This document shows, piece after piece, positions 11,616 to 26,600 of a stretch of DNA of 64,000 nucleotides. Each line of letters opens with the position of its first letter. The first letter of the stretch is position 1. The stretch spans positions 1 to 64,000 of the forward strand of contig NW_027062861.1 of NCBI RefSeq assembly GCF_032884065.1. Direction: 5' to 3'. The DNA is from Artemia franciscana. Lineage: Eukaryota > Arthropoda > Branchiopoda > Anostraca > Artemiidae. Under the pieces are notes generated by a model. It worked only from the letters and a program-made list of their open reading frames with translations. It was not told the DNA's origin and made no database searches. A program made the position numbers and the translations under genes.

Positions 11616-14600
11616 CAAAATCCCCCAAAAAATGCAAGACTAAAATTTCTTGACAATTTGAAGGTCTACTTGAACCCTTAGAAAGAGTGAAACAAAATAA
11701 AAAGAGAAAAAAAAAATACTTCGTGTGTATAGACTCGGACAGGGATGGAAAAGGCTCTTGCTAAGCCAAAGTCTGCTATTTTGATAACTCCTTTATCATC
11801 AATGAGTAAATTTTGGGGCTTCAAATCCCTATGGACAACCCTTCTTCGGTGACAGAATAGAATTGCTTGCAAAATCTGAAAATAAAAACAAAGGTAAAGC
11901 ACAATCAACATTTTCTTTTATTTATAGTGGAGTTAAGGCTTAGGATAATCTAAATGATGAAGCAAAAATTCTACTAATTTGGTTTATTTTAAGAAAAGAT
12001 TACAGATTGATTTTTTTCAACAATGATTACAAAAAAATATGAATAATAAAAGACAAATAAGTCAACATATTCCCCCTGCAAGGCTCTATAGCGAGAAATG
12101 CAGAAAAAAAAAATGAAAATGGCGAATTACCATTCATCATTTATTACCAGCCGATAGCCAAGCCAGAAGGAAGTGCTATGTACAACACACAATGCCAATA
12201 TACAATTCAAGCTTTCCGCAGCGACATCCATCACATGGAAGCATCAGAAAAAAAAAATCAGAATTCAAATTTTCATTTTTACTTCTGAAGATGCCAAACA
12301 AGTGAGATTTTTTTTAGCTGACTCGGGTAAACTATTCTGCGGTGTATGAGAGAAATAATTTGATAATAAAAGAAAAATCTGTCCTGATACTCCCTTTGCA
12401 AGGCTCTGTGGACAGAAATGCAGAAAAAACACCAAAATAATGAAAATGACGAATTACCATCTATCACTTATTACCAGCCGATATCCAAGCCAGAAGGAAG
12501 TGCTAGGCACAACAAATAATACCAATATGCAATTCAAGGTTTCCATCGGAGCATTAAAAAAGGAAGTCAGAATTCAAATTTTCTTTTTTTTTTTTGGAAG
12601 ATATCAAACTAATGACATATTTTAGTCAACTCGGATAAACTATTCTGGGGAGTATTAGAGACAGCCAGGGGATCAAAGCTCATTCCGGCTAATATTATGG
12701 GTTTAGAGAGAATATTAATAACAATATTATACCCAAATTACAAGTTCTAGATATACTGGGTTAGTTTCTAGGCAGTTACGTTTGAAAAACACCCGTTCTT
12801 TTGGTAATTTCATTCGAAAAAAGTCACCCTAGATTTTGGTAAATACATTTCTTGTATTTTCACTAAAAACACTGAAAAAATCCTTGTCACACACCCCCGC
12901 CTCCATTCAATTTTTGTGAATAAGGACAGGGGAATAAAACATAGCTAATGCAGGGGTATATATTTTATTAATACAAAGAAGAATTGCATATAACAAATGG
13001 AAAGTTTATACACGCACTCAACCTGTATACAAAAATCCGCATTCAACATATAAAGACTTGTACGGATTAATACAATAACTATCAAATTGACAAAACTTCT
13101 CATAACATACCTAGATATACTATAAAGAAAACGAATAAAAATGTACTTAGTGTTATCTAAAAGAGTTCCAAGTACACAACTTCGAAGACCACACTGCCTT
13201 TCCATGACGAAAGTAAAACAGTTCAAAATAGGGATGAAACCTTTTTATTGACAGTGACAGATATACTGCTGATGATGTTTTTTGCTGATGAGTTTTACTG
13301 CTGACGATGAACACTGTATATGTGTTCGAAATATCCAGTTAAACAATTTTATATCTATCACTGTTAATAAAAAGGTTTCATCCCTATTTTGAACTGTTTT
13401 AGTTCCAAGTACCGAAGACAGCAAAAATGAAATATCATGAATTGGTTAAGCGGAAACTTACACGATCATACACATTAAAATATTACAGAAACGTCGGCAA
13501 CTCAACCTTTATTAAAAAAATACTTCCATATACAACTATGCAGTTTTGGTAACAGTGGAAGCTCAATATAAAAAAAGCCTGCTTAGCACTAAGCAGGTTA
13601 AGGTGCAGCTTCCCTCCGAAAATGCAGCTGTTTCTGGTAATCTATAGATACTAAATGTCTGAATTTTCATGGATGAAAAGCATTGTCAATTTTAGCTTAT
13701 CAGTTTTTCTTATTTAATATAGCTGTTCAAAGAGGTAATATTGAAGAAAAGGTGATGCTGCTATTTAAACTTCATTATTTTGAAAAAATAGAAAGCAAAA
13801 TCGTTGTAAATTGTGATTTTTAGGTATGAATAGCCCCAAAATTTCATCTTGATGTCCTTGGTACTTAAAAATATGGATTTAAAATTAGAATAAATCGTAT
13901 CATTTAAATAATCTGAATAAGCTTCGTGGACTTTCTCTAGGAAAGAGGTCACACTAAATAGGGACCCCCCCCCCAATTGCTCCTCAACAAAAGCAAAATT
14001 TTACTAGGTGTGGAAGTAAAACCGCTAGCAAAATTAGAAAAAATAAACAATACAAACAATAATAAGATGTTTAAGAAAATAGTAGACAGGATGGAACATC
14101 AGCATCCTATCCGTAAGATAAAATATTCTCAATATTTAGAAAAAAACGCTTTATAAGTACCCGAATGAACACAACTATCAAATGATTATCACTAACAGGC
14201 CAGCTCTAAACCATTTTTTATAATAAAGATTAATTTAATTGGTAAATCCTCTTATCAGGGAAAATTTTCCAAACTTACTGATAAAGACACCCCTCCCTCC
14301 CTTTATAAGATCATTTAGTGTCTTTTGAATGCAAAAGAAAAAATAATATATATTGATAGTACAATATTTTCATTCCATTTGAAGACACGGTTTGATAAAA
14401 AATTTAGGTTGAACTGAATACATAGTTCCCAAAGTTGGTCGCGTGGATCTGAAGATAGACTATCTTATCTCCTCTTTTCCCTGAATCCAAATGCTTACAG
14501 TACCAAAGACATCAAAATGAAAACACATTTTGTCCCCTGGTTTTTCGAAATAAAAAGCAAAAAATAATAATCACTCATAAGAAAAATAATTGTATTTAGA

Positions 14601-17600
14601 TTTAGTTCCGGCATCAAAGTAGTGGTGACCACTTCAATTGATGTTCATAAACAATTTTTATCAGAAAAGTGAAGAAAGCATAGAACACACCAAGCAATAG
14701 CATTATTAAGGCAGATGAATTTTTACCACGGAGATAGGGCAGCAATTCTTACTGAAGCATTGCTGGCAGCATATTTAAATTACTATAGTTACTGACAACT
14801 CCCCCCCATAACAATGCCTCCGCAGTTGCAGACGCTCTTCCTCCTTCTCACTCTGCTTTGAGCTCCACTCTTTACTCTCCCATGGAATTTCTACTTTCTC
14901 TAAATCAGTTCTTATAACCTCTTCCCAATCCCTTGGAGGCTCATCCTCCTTTCGTTTGCCCCCCTGGATTGTCACAAAGAACGACCTATGACAACTTATC
15001 TCAATAAGAGAATGGGAGAAAGCCTAGGTTCCTGTCTTCACTGCATCCTCCATCCTTACTAACAATGCTATGGTTTCAAATCTACACCCTCGGTCAATTT
15101 TCTTGTTGCATAATATGATCTCTTCATCTTCTTTCTTCCTAATCAAACCGACTTTGTTTTTCTATCTTTCATCTTCAAACCAATCCCACAACCCCCTTGA
15201 ATTCACAAAACCATCACCAGTTTTAACATTTTTATCTAAGAACCTCGGATTTCCTACGTAATCTGATTCTAGGAGATATTTCGATGTGGAAGATTATGCA
15301 ATACCAAAAAATAATAAAATATTATGGCATACCCTAGAAGGGCGCGAATTTTCTATTATCCTTCGATTAATCACTTTATTATCTTTGGACTCGTCAAGCA
15401 TTGAGGTAAGAAAAAAGGGAAAAATTTGTCACCTGGTAAGTATATGATTTGACAAGCATTGGATCCATGCTTTCACCAGATGGAATTGTGTCCATATATC
15501 TCTTAAGATCCATTGATAGAAATTCAAATACAAGGAACAGTTTTGACTCCTGTAGAATAACATCTTCAAGGCTGAAAGGGATGAACTACTTTTAGAGAAT
15601 ACCACAGATCAACTTTCTATTATATTATTATAACGAAAAGAGAAATCACCAATGAAACAGCACAAACACATAAAAAAAAAGGAGATAGAAGGAGAAAGGG
15701 AAAACTGTGTTCCTAAATTAGTGATTAATACAGACCAGCACTTGAATAAGGCCTTAACCCTACTCATCCATACAACCACATAGGTCAAACAGCATAGCCA
15801 TACACAATCAACCATAAAGAATAATCCATGGACAGGCAGTCATGTCATCAATAAGTGTAAGTCGTCATTTACCAAACAATAGAAACAATAAAGACAAATA
15901 ATTCAGAGGCGACAACCCAACACAAGGGCTCCTCAGGAGAATACGCACTTGCCTATAGGGTTTCGGCACTTTAAATTCTCTACCCAGTCAAGTGTTGTGC
16001 CTACCACAGAATATCCATGGCATCCCCGTGTCAGGTATCACCCCCAAAATACATGGGTATGAAAAAAAACCAGCAAATGTAGAACAACCAAGCAACACCA
16101 AAACAAACTTATCCTGTTAATATATTCCTCTTTTTAGCAACAATAGGTAAACTAAATGAGATAAATTTTACCAAATCACAAATATTAACACTTTGCAAAA
16201 AAACTGAATGAACTAAACAATTATAGAATTCATCTTTACCATGTGGCTATTTAAAAAAAAAAAATATTCTTAACAATCCAGTTTGATTATTCCTGTTTGA
16301 TTATAAAAGTTTGATTAAATTCCTCTTGGATAAATTATTTTGACATTTTATTACAGAAATCATACCCCTAGATTCAAGTAGCTGGCATAGATCTATAGAA
16401 AGCATATGTAAATCTAATTCATTTTTTCTATTATTTTTCCTATGTCCTCTCGATCGTTTTTTACGTTTAGTAGGACAAGTAAAAGAAGGATGGTCCATAA
16501 AACCATCAATACATTTAACAACAACCTGAGACGTGTCACCATATTTTGCTACACGATGATTTAGCCCAAAAGGATAAGCTGTACCAAGAGTATGGATCCA
16601 GAAATCCTCCTGTTTACGTAGTCTATTATTCTTCTCTTCTTTATTTAATATACTTTGTGTATATTATACTTTTTTTATACTTTTACGGGTAATAGTTCAT
16701 TCATTCATCCATATTGCTTTCGAACTTGTTTTTTTTTTTAGAGTTTTAGTTGCTGTTGACAAGAGTCTCACTTTATTTACCATCAGATCCCATGAATGGT
16801 CTGATGCCGCCTCAGATTTCAACTTGGATTTTATTCAAATGTTATATCAGCAGAGTTGCACAAAAAGTTTGTTTAATCCCAATCTAAAGAACCATCAAAA
16901 TGGCTAGGTAAAGTTATATGAATAATGGATAATGGGAAAACAGAAAAATATCATGCTTTTTGGTAATTCAGGTAGGTCCAAGCGACCACCAGGACGTACT
17001 TAATGGGGTATCGGTCCTAGTATTGTTGATGATGTGAAAAGCTGTCACCTGTACAAACTCATTGGCTTCATTTAGTTTTGGAGTTTTAGATTCTGTTGTG
17101 AAGCAGCACCAACTGAGTAGAGATAAGTATATTATTATTTTTTCTCAGAGGCACTTCATATGGAAGGGGGGTCATCCGATCGAAAACCTGACTTCTAGTG
17201 CACTTTTTAAGAGTCGGAAGTGACGAGAGGGACACTAGCCCCTCTCCCTTTTTTTTCCAAATACACCTGACCAAAATTTAAAGATATGGTAGTCATTTTG
17301 TTGAAAATGGTCTAAAGGTAAAATAATAAAGCCTCCATATTGACGGAATCGAATCCCTCACACCCTCCCCCCCAAGGAAAGGGTTGTAAGTTATGTGAGT
17401 TGTCCATCGTTAACACTTAAGACTTTCAATGAAAAGGTCACATAAACTTTGGGGGAAGGCTCACTCGACTTGAAATCGAAAGTTTTAGTTCTCTTTTTAA
17501 GAATCAAAAGTGATAGGAACACGCCCTTTTTTCTCAAATGCTTCTGATCAAACTTTTGAGATGTTCATTTTGATCAAAATAGTTAAGTCAGATAACTGTG

Positions 17601-20600
17601 GTTCTGGGTTCGATACCTCCCTCAAGTCCTCGGGGCAAGGTTTATAAGTTATGCAAGTTATCCATTGTTAAGATGTAAAATTTTCATGGAAGGGGTGGTC
17701 GTATAAACCTTGGAGGGGCTCTTTCGACTGGAAATCAAAATTTCTAATTCCTTATTTAAGGGTTCATAATGATTGAGGGGCATCCGGCCCCTCCCTCATG
17801 CGCTTTTTCCCCACATGCATCTGTTCAAAATTTTGAGATTCCCTTTTTGTTCAAAATAGTCCAAATGCCAAATAACTACGTGTTCACGGTTGATAAATCT
17901 CCCGCGAACCCGGGGCAAGGGCTGTAAGTTATGCAAGTTGCTTATTTTTAACATATAAGATTTCATTGGAAGGGGCGGTCACATAGATTATGATTGAAAA
18001 TCGAACATTTTGGTGCCCTTTTTAAGAGTCAGAAGTGATCAAGGAGCAACCAGCTCTCTATGCCCTTTTTCCCCCCAAATGCATCAGATCAAAACTTCGA
18101 GAAATTCATTTTGTTCAGATAGTTCAAAGGTCAAATAAATATGGCTCCAGAGTTGACACACCTCCCCATAGCCTCCAGGCCAGGCTGTAAGTTATGTAAA
18201 TTTCCTATTGTTAATATATAATAATTTTTATTGGAAAAGAAGTTCAAGATAGTCTAACGACCAAATAACTACGCGTTAGGGGTAGAGAAATCCCCACGGC
18301 TCTGGGGCAAGGACTGAAGGTTATGCAAGCTGCTTATTTTTAACATATAAAATTTTTATGGAAGGGGTGGTCACATAAACTTTGACAAAAGATCGAAAAT
18401 TTTAGTGCGCTTGTTAAAAGACAAAACTGATCAAAGGGCAACCAGCTCCCCATGTCCTTTTTTCCCCCGAATGCATCAGGTCAAAATTTTGAGAAAGCCA
18501 GTTTGTTTAAAATAGCTTGAAGGTTAGATAACTATGCCTCCACGGTTGGCAAACCTCCCACCAGCCTTCAGACAACGGCTATAAGTTACGTAAATCTCTG
18601 TTAACAATTAAATATTTTTATTTGAAAAGAATTCAGAATAATGCAAAGGCCAAATAACTACGTGTTAGGGGTTGATAAATCCCCACAGTCCTGGGGCAAG
18701 GGCTGTAAGTTATGCAAGCGGCTTATTTCTAACATATAAGATTTTTATGGAAGGGGTGGTCGCATTTAAGTTATGCAAGCGGCTTATTTCTAACATATAA
18801 GATTTTTATGGAAGGGGTGGTCGCATTTAAGTTATGCAAGCGGCTTATTTCTAACATATAAGATTTTTATGGAAGGGGTGGTCGCATTAAATTTGATGGA
18901 AAACAGAAAATTTTAGTGCACTTGTTAAGAGTTAAAAGTGACCAAACAGCAACCAGCTCCCCATTGTCCTTTGTTTCCCCGAAAGCATCAGATCAAAAAT
19001 TTGAAAAAGCCATTTCGTTCAAAATTAGCCATCGCTAATTGTAGAAAAAGCCAAGACAGATGGTCCGATTGAGTGAGACGCAAATCTGGCATTAACCCTC
19101 TTATTAGGATTGTATAAAAATGATGTTAGTTCATTTGTTAACACATAAGTCTATCTATTATCCGTCTACGCGTCATTCCTAGGGCAGAAGAACTAAGGTA
19201 GATAGTTATAGAACTAAGATAGTCATAGAACCTACAGTTTTCCAAGTGTTTAGTTAAATGGCACGGTAAAACGGCGGAAGTAAGTATGCATCTCTTATTG
19301 GACCAATATTTGTTTGTTATCTTTTAGCAAGGCATGCCCGCCTAGAGTCTCAGGCAGATTGACCAAGAATTTAAAATTGACATAGGACCATTAGATTGCC
19401 TGGAATGAGAGGTAAACAAGGAAAGCCTACCTATGGTCTTAGGCAGGTTGAACCGAGCATTTAGAATCGACACAGGACCGTTAAATTGCGTGGAATGACA
19501 AGCAAACAAGCGCCTAAAGTCAAGTTGGGCCCATCTGCAAGGAGTGTCAGGAAAGGCGATTGATTCAATTCATAAACTTAGACATTTGCATAATAAAAAC
19601 TTAATAAAAAATAAAACTTAGAAACTTAATAAAATTAAATAAAATTAAAAACTAAATAAAAATTTAAACTAAATAACTAAAAATAAATTAAATCTAAATA
19701 ATTAAATAAATTAAAAAATAATTAAATAAAAATAATTAAAATAAATAATTAAATTAAAACTAAAAACTAAATAATTAAAAATAAATAAACTAAATAAATT
19801 TTAACTAAATAAAACACTAAATAAAAAAAAACTAAATAAAAATTAAACAAATTAAAATTAAATAAAATTAAACTTAATAAAAATTAAAACTTAATAAAAC
19901 TTAATAAATTTGCATAATAAAAACTTAATTTAATTTTAGTTGACCAACAGGTTGACTGGAATTGCAAAGGGAATAAGCGTCCAAAGCCTAAAATGGCCTG
20001 TCTGCCTAGAGTGTTAGGCAAATGAACCCAATTATAAGCTAAGACAGTTGGGCTAACAAAAAATTGAATTAGATTTGTTCAAAATACTTAACGGTCAAAT
20101 AACCATGCCTCCGGGATTCACACACCTTCGATCAGCCTCCAGGCAAGGGCTATAAGTTATGCAAATTATCTATTGTAAACATATAAAGATTTTATTGGAA
20201 AAGAGGGCATGTTTGACCCTGAGTCTCCAAAAAGGCTTAAAACATTATAAGTCTTAAAACGAGTAAAACTTGCATTGAATATTCAAACCAAACCTAAACA
20301 AGCAAAAATAACCACAAACAAGGGTTTGGCTACTACCACCTTCCCTTGCTGTAAAAGTTTTAGGCCTATTGCGTCATTAGCGCTTTACTGAAAACGAATT
20401 TTATGACAAATATTTTCTTTTGTACTTGTAACATAGAAAATAAAAAAAAAATTACAGCGAAACAGAATCTTGAGCTGCTTAACTATCAGCAATTATTAAT
20501 ATGCAGTTTAATTTTATTTGTTCTTTCCAAGGACTGCTCAAGACTCGTACAGTTTTCAATAAAACGCAAATGACGGAGCAGGATTTAGACTGTTACAGTT

Positions 20601-23600
20601 AGGGAAGGGTGCAGTAGCCAAATTCTTGTTTGTAGTAATTTTGGTTCGTTTTAAGGTTGATTTGAATATTCAATTTAAATTTTACTCGTTTTAAGATTCA
20701 CATTTTCATTTATATTAGTATGTATCTTATTGTATGTTTCTTTGCTATGATTATGTATTAATTTCTGTTCATTTTGGGTTTCACTTACTCTTTAATAGTA
20801 ATTTCTGATCATTTTGAGTTTGAATTATAAGAATTTATTTCTGCTGGTCTTAAGTTTAATATGGCTCATTACTTTGCTTTGAAAAACTTCGTTTTTGGAA
20901 TTTTTTTTTTTAATTAATCGTACGAAAAGATCTTAGAATTGGTAAAAACTATTGTTGTGACCAACTCTGACCCCATAAATTTCTAAGGAAATAGATGACA
21001 AGAAGCCCCCCCCCCATTACCCATATAAGAAAAATTTGTCAATTAGGAATATGCACAAATGTATAGGAATACAAAAATTGGATAAATACTTTTTTTACAA
21101 CTTCAGTTCTAGTCAAAACAAAACATTCAAGATGTTTGGTTCTTCACCTAATACAGAATTCATCTTGTCTCATCTGGTAGTTTCACACGATATTCACAAA
21201 ATCTAAACAAAAAACAAATGACAAATATTCGAATGCATTACAAAATGCACTTGAGTCAATATCACAAAGTCCTAGGTATGCACCACGCTGAGGCTTTCAA
21301 AAAAGCATAGACCTTAGTTTTAACTATTTTTTTAAATCATAGATACCCCTGTTGTTTGCATAGCTTTGCTTGCAGATGGGGTATACATAATAAAAACATA
21401 TATTAGAAAAATGATACCAAACATATCAGGTTCCAAACTATTTGGAATTCAGGTTTTATTAAGATTTCTTTATCTAACTCTTGATTAACAAGTACGATTT
21501 CATGATTCTAATTTCTTTCCCAACAAGTTTATTTTTCGTTCATTTTAATAGAAGTTAAAATGCCAGATAAACTGGTTCTAGAAAACTGTACATAAATGAT
21601 TCAGTTCCAGAGTCGAGAATACTGAATAATCAATACATTTGCTCTGCTACCCCCCCCCCCCTCGTTTCTACAACTCTCTGAACTAAAAACTAAGAAACTG
21701 AAAAAAGCACTTAGTATGGATCTGTCCCCGAGTATAGATGTGGCTCTTTGCAGCCCAGTCGATGGTTCCAAAGGCTTCAACCTAAATAACATAAATGGCA
21801 AACTACCAATAAAAAAGAAAAATACTGCGTAAAAGTTAAGGCAAAGTATGTACCTAACAACATTAGGGTGTTGCAACTCCTTTAACAGTGCAATTTCTCG
21901 AATTGCAGTAGAGGGCACTCCTTCTTCTTCAGATTCAAGACGAATCTTCTTTAAAGCAACCAATTGGTCTGTCTTCTTATTTCTGGCCTTGTATACCACG
22001 CCATAAGTGCCTAAAAGTAAAAAAAATAACAGTACTCACTAGATTTGATGAAGACCGAAGACAAATAAAATAACACTTAACTGTGAAAAAAATTCAGATA
22101 CGGACCTAAAAATACACCTTCTATGAAAGATAGTTTAAAATATAAACTTGCTGAAAAATGGGCTATCACAACCAAGACATATAATATCTCTAATCTGAAC
22201 TTACTATAATTACTTGTTCATGATACAAGAAACACAATATAAATGAAATTGCCATAGAAACTTGGAAAAGGGCTAATTCAAACAAAATTATAAGCTCTAG
22301 TACACTTTACAAAGGTAAAACCAATCAGAAGTTAACAAATCTGTAGCCATCCCTTTTTTGGCTCTGGACAACCCGTAGCATTAGCAAAAATGAGCTAAGT
22401 GCAAAAATGAGATAGGTCATTATGAGACACGAATCAAACAGTTCGTGGTAACGAACTGTAGTAAGGAGCGACCCGGCTCAATAGTAATCAAAACTCTAAA
22501 AAACGGAATTTTGATCCTAAAAGATATATCAAAAGAATCGAATTTTAATGCTGATTTTAAACATGTAAGTTTCATCAAGTTTAGTCTTACCCATCAAAAG
22601 TTACGAGCCTGAGAAAATTTGCGTTTTTTTTAGAAAATAGGGGGAAACACCCTCTAAAAGTAATAGAATCTTAACGAAAATCACACCATCAGATTCAGCG
22701 TATCAGAGAACCCTACTGTAGAAGTTTCAAGCTCCTATCTACAAAAATGTGGAATTTTGTATTTTTTGCCAGAAGGCAGATCACGGATGCGTGTTTATTT
22801 GTTTTTGTTTTTTTTTTCCCAGGGGTGATCGTATCGACCCAGTTGTCCTAAAATGTTGCGAGAGGGCTCATTCTAACGGATATGAAAAGTTCTAGTGCCC
22901 TTTTTAAGTGACCAAAAAAATTGGAGGGCACCTAGGCCCCCTCCCAAGCTAATTATTTTCCAAAAGTCAACGGATCGAAATTCTGCGATAGCCATTTTAT
23001 TCAGCGTAGTCGAAAAACCTTATAACTATGTCTTTGGGAACGACTTACTCCCCCACAGTCCCCGTGGGAGGGGCTACAAGTTACAAACTTTGACCAGTTC
23101 TTACATATAGTAATGCTTATTGGGAAGTGTACAGACGTTTTCAGGGGGATTTTTTGGTTGGGGGGAGGGGTTGACAAGAGGGGGATATGTTGGGGGAAAT
23201 TTCCATCGAGGAATTTGTCATGGGGGATGAAAATTTCCATGAACGGAGCGCAGGATTTTCTAGCATTATTAAAAAAAAAACAATGAAAAAATAAATACGA
23301 AAAGTTTTTTCAACTGGAAGTAAGGAGCAGCATTAAAACTTAAAACGAACAAAAATTTTTACCCATATGAGGGGCTCACCTCCTCCTATTACCTCGCTCT
23401 TTACGCTAAAGTATTTTTAGTAATTTCAACTATTTATTCTACGGATTTTGTGATTCAGGGGGTCATTGTTAATGAATTGGGACAAAATTTAAGCTTTAGT
23501 GTAAAGAGCGAGGTACTGGCGAGGGGGCGAACCCCTCATATATGTAACAAAAACGTGAGAATACAAAAGTTCTTTACGTAAGATAACTTATAAGTTACGT

Positions 23601-26600
23601 AAATCTTTTACTAATAAAAAGATCCGTAAAAAATTAAAAGTTCTAGTTGCCTTCTTAATTAACCAAAAAATAGGAGGGCAACTAGGCTTCTTCTCCTGCT
23701 CTTTTTTTCTCAAAATCATTCGATCAAAATTATGGGAAAGCCATTTAGCAAAAAAAAAAAAAAAAAAAAAAAATGCAAATTTCGTTTTAATTATTCATCT
23801 GTGGAGAGCCAAAATCAAAACATGCATTGATTCAAAAACATTCAGAAATTAAATAAAAAAAAAGTTTTTTTAACCTAAAGTAAGGAGCGACATTAAAACT
23901 TAAAACGAACAGAAATTACTTCGTATAGGAAATGGGTTGTCCCCTCCGCAATCCCTCGCTCTTTACGCTAAAGTTTTTAATTGTTTTAAAAAGTAGAATT
24001 GTGGCAAAGAATCGAACTTTACCGTAAAGAGCAGGGGATTGCGGAGGGGACAACCCATTTCATATACGAAGCAATTTCTGTTCGTTTTAAGTTTTAATGT
24101 CGCTCCTTACTTTCAGTTAAAAAAAACTTGTTTTTTTTTTATTTAATGGTACAAAAAGGCTACGTTCTGATTATGTGTAAAATGACCAGCGTCTGAAATC
24201 ATTGCGGAAACAAGCTAGAGAGACTTGAGTGTCAGCTGCCAGGCTCTTATTTATGTGAACTTGTGTTCCATCTAAATTGGACTTACTGATTCATTTTAAT
24301 TACTGTTCAGTTCTGTTTCATTCATTCAGTCAGAATAAATTCTTTTTGTTATACGTTTGAATTATTCTGTGCCTCTATTTCAGCACCTTCAAGGTTTTAT
24401 TATTGCTGTTTACTTTTCTTTAAAAGAGCTTACCTTAAAAAAAATTAAACATTCAATCAAACAGTTCGTGGTAACGAACTGTAGTAAGGAGCTACCCGGC
24501 TCAATAGTAACCAAAACTCTAAAAAATTGAATTTTGATATCAATAGCTACATCAAAAGAATCGCATTTTAATGATGATTTTAAATTTATAAGTTTCATCA
24601 AGTTTAGTCTTACCCATCAAAAGTTACGAGCCTGAGAAAATTTGCCTTATTTAAGAAAATAGGGGGAAACACCCCCTAAAAGTCACAGAATCTTAACGAA
24701 AATCACACCATCAGATTCAGCGTATCAGAGAATCCTACTGTAGAAGTTTCAAGCTCCTATCTACAAAAATGTGGAATTTTGTATTTTTTGCCAGAAGACA
24801 AATCACGGCTCTTTCAAAGTTTGACTCTTTGCCACAATTCTACTTTTTAAAACAATTAAAAGCTTTAGCGTAAAGAGCGAGGGATTGCGGAGGGGACAAC
24901 CCATTTTATATACGGAGTAATTTCTGTTCGTTTTAAGTTTTAATGTCGCTCCTTACTTTCAGCTAAAAAAATTAATTTTTTTTATTTAATTTTCAAAAAA
25001 GTCGAGAGGTCAAAGACTGGGCCCCCCAACACCAGTTACTGCAAGGGCTTTAAGCTATGACAGTTATCCATTTTTTCATATAGAGCTTGTTGTTGGGAAA
25101 GGGGAGCGTGTTTGATCCGTGGTGTCCAAAAAGATTTAGAGCATAAACGTGAAACTTTCAGGAAATGATGAGTGGGATCTTGAAAAAAAAAATTCAAAAT
25201 TTACACTGTGCGTGCCGCTTATCTGAAGTGCATATCAGTAATGCCGGAGTAACTGCTGCGACTACTAAGTTGAAACTTTTAGGGAATGTTAAACTGACCA
25301 AAAGACACTTAGTGCCTAGTACTACTACTTCTACTTATGACTACTGTTACTATTTGCTAACTACTTCTATTATCTGTGACATTTCTAATACCTACGGCTG
25401 TCACTGCTACTTGCGACTGCTTCTACTAATTGAGATTACCGCTATCACTTGTGACCACTATTATTACCTGCGACTACTGTCACTATTTGCTAGCTACTTC
25501 TATTATTTGCGACACTTCTACTACCTGCGGCTATCACTGCTACTTGTGACTACTTCTACTAATTGGAATACGGCTACCACTTGTGACCACTATTACTACT
25601 TGCGAGTTGCGACTACAACTGCTACTTTTAAATGCTACTACTGCCTGTTACTGCTACTACTACTTCAGTTGAAATTGTCAGGGAATCATTGGGGAGGGGG
25701 GTGTTGAACTAGATGAAAAACATTATGTGTATCAAGGTTGCTATATGGCTTATCTGTAGTATCTTGGGAAGGTAAGGGTCTTGGGTCACCCCCGACAACC
25801 CTTTAGCGCAAGGGCTATAAGACATGACCCCCAACACCCCTTAGCACAAGGGCTTTAAGCTATGAAACTTGTCCATTTTTTCATACAGGGTTTGTTATTG
25901 GGAAAGGGGGTATGTTTGATCCCGGGTGTCCAAACAGCTTCAGAGTATTAACGTGAAACTTTCAGGAAATGATGAGCGGGACCTTGAAAAAAAAATCAAA
26001 ATGGTACACTGTGCGTGCAGCTTATCTAAAAATACCGTCTTTAGATACAGTTTATCTAAAGACGCTTGAAAAAAATAAATAAAATAGCTTCAAATTAGGC
26101 TCTCAGTTTTTATGGCACTTGGTATTAACCAAGTGATACATAGCAATCGCAAATTCTGTCGGTCTGTCTGTCGGTCCCAGTTTTGCTACTTTAGGCACTT
26201 ACAGGTAAGCTAGGACGATGAAATTTGACAGGCGTATCAGGGACCGGGCCAGATTAAATTAGAAATAATTGTTTTCCCGATTTGACCATCTGGGGGGGGA
26301 TTAGGGGGCCCGTTAATTCGGAAAAATAGAAAAATAGAAGTATTTTTAACTTACGAACGGTTGATCAGATCTTGATGAAATTTGATGTTTGGAAGGATAT
26401 CGTATCTCAGAGCTGTTGTTTTAAATCCCGACCGGATCTAGTAACATTGGGGGGGGGGGGGATTGGGGAAAACCTAAAATCTTGGAAAACACTTAGAGTG
26501 GAGGGATCGGAATGAAACTCGGTGGAAAAATAAGCACAAGTCCTAGATACATGATTGACATAACTGGAACGGTCCGCTCTCTTTGAGGTGGTTGGAGGAG

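Noticed and set aside
22895-23240. Short frames repeated at 43,301-43,676 and 58,308-58,526
   Set aside because: They recur only because the foldback element is repeated; frames differ in length and stops between copies.
25165-25707. 180-codon Tyr/Leu/Thr-rich frame
   Set aside because: It lies over an imperfect TAC/GAC triplet array between two direct repeats; composition artefact.
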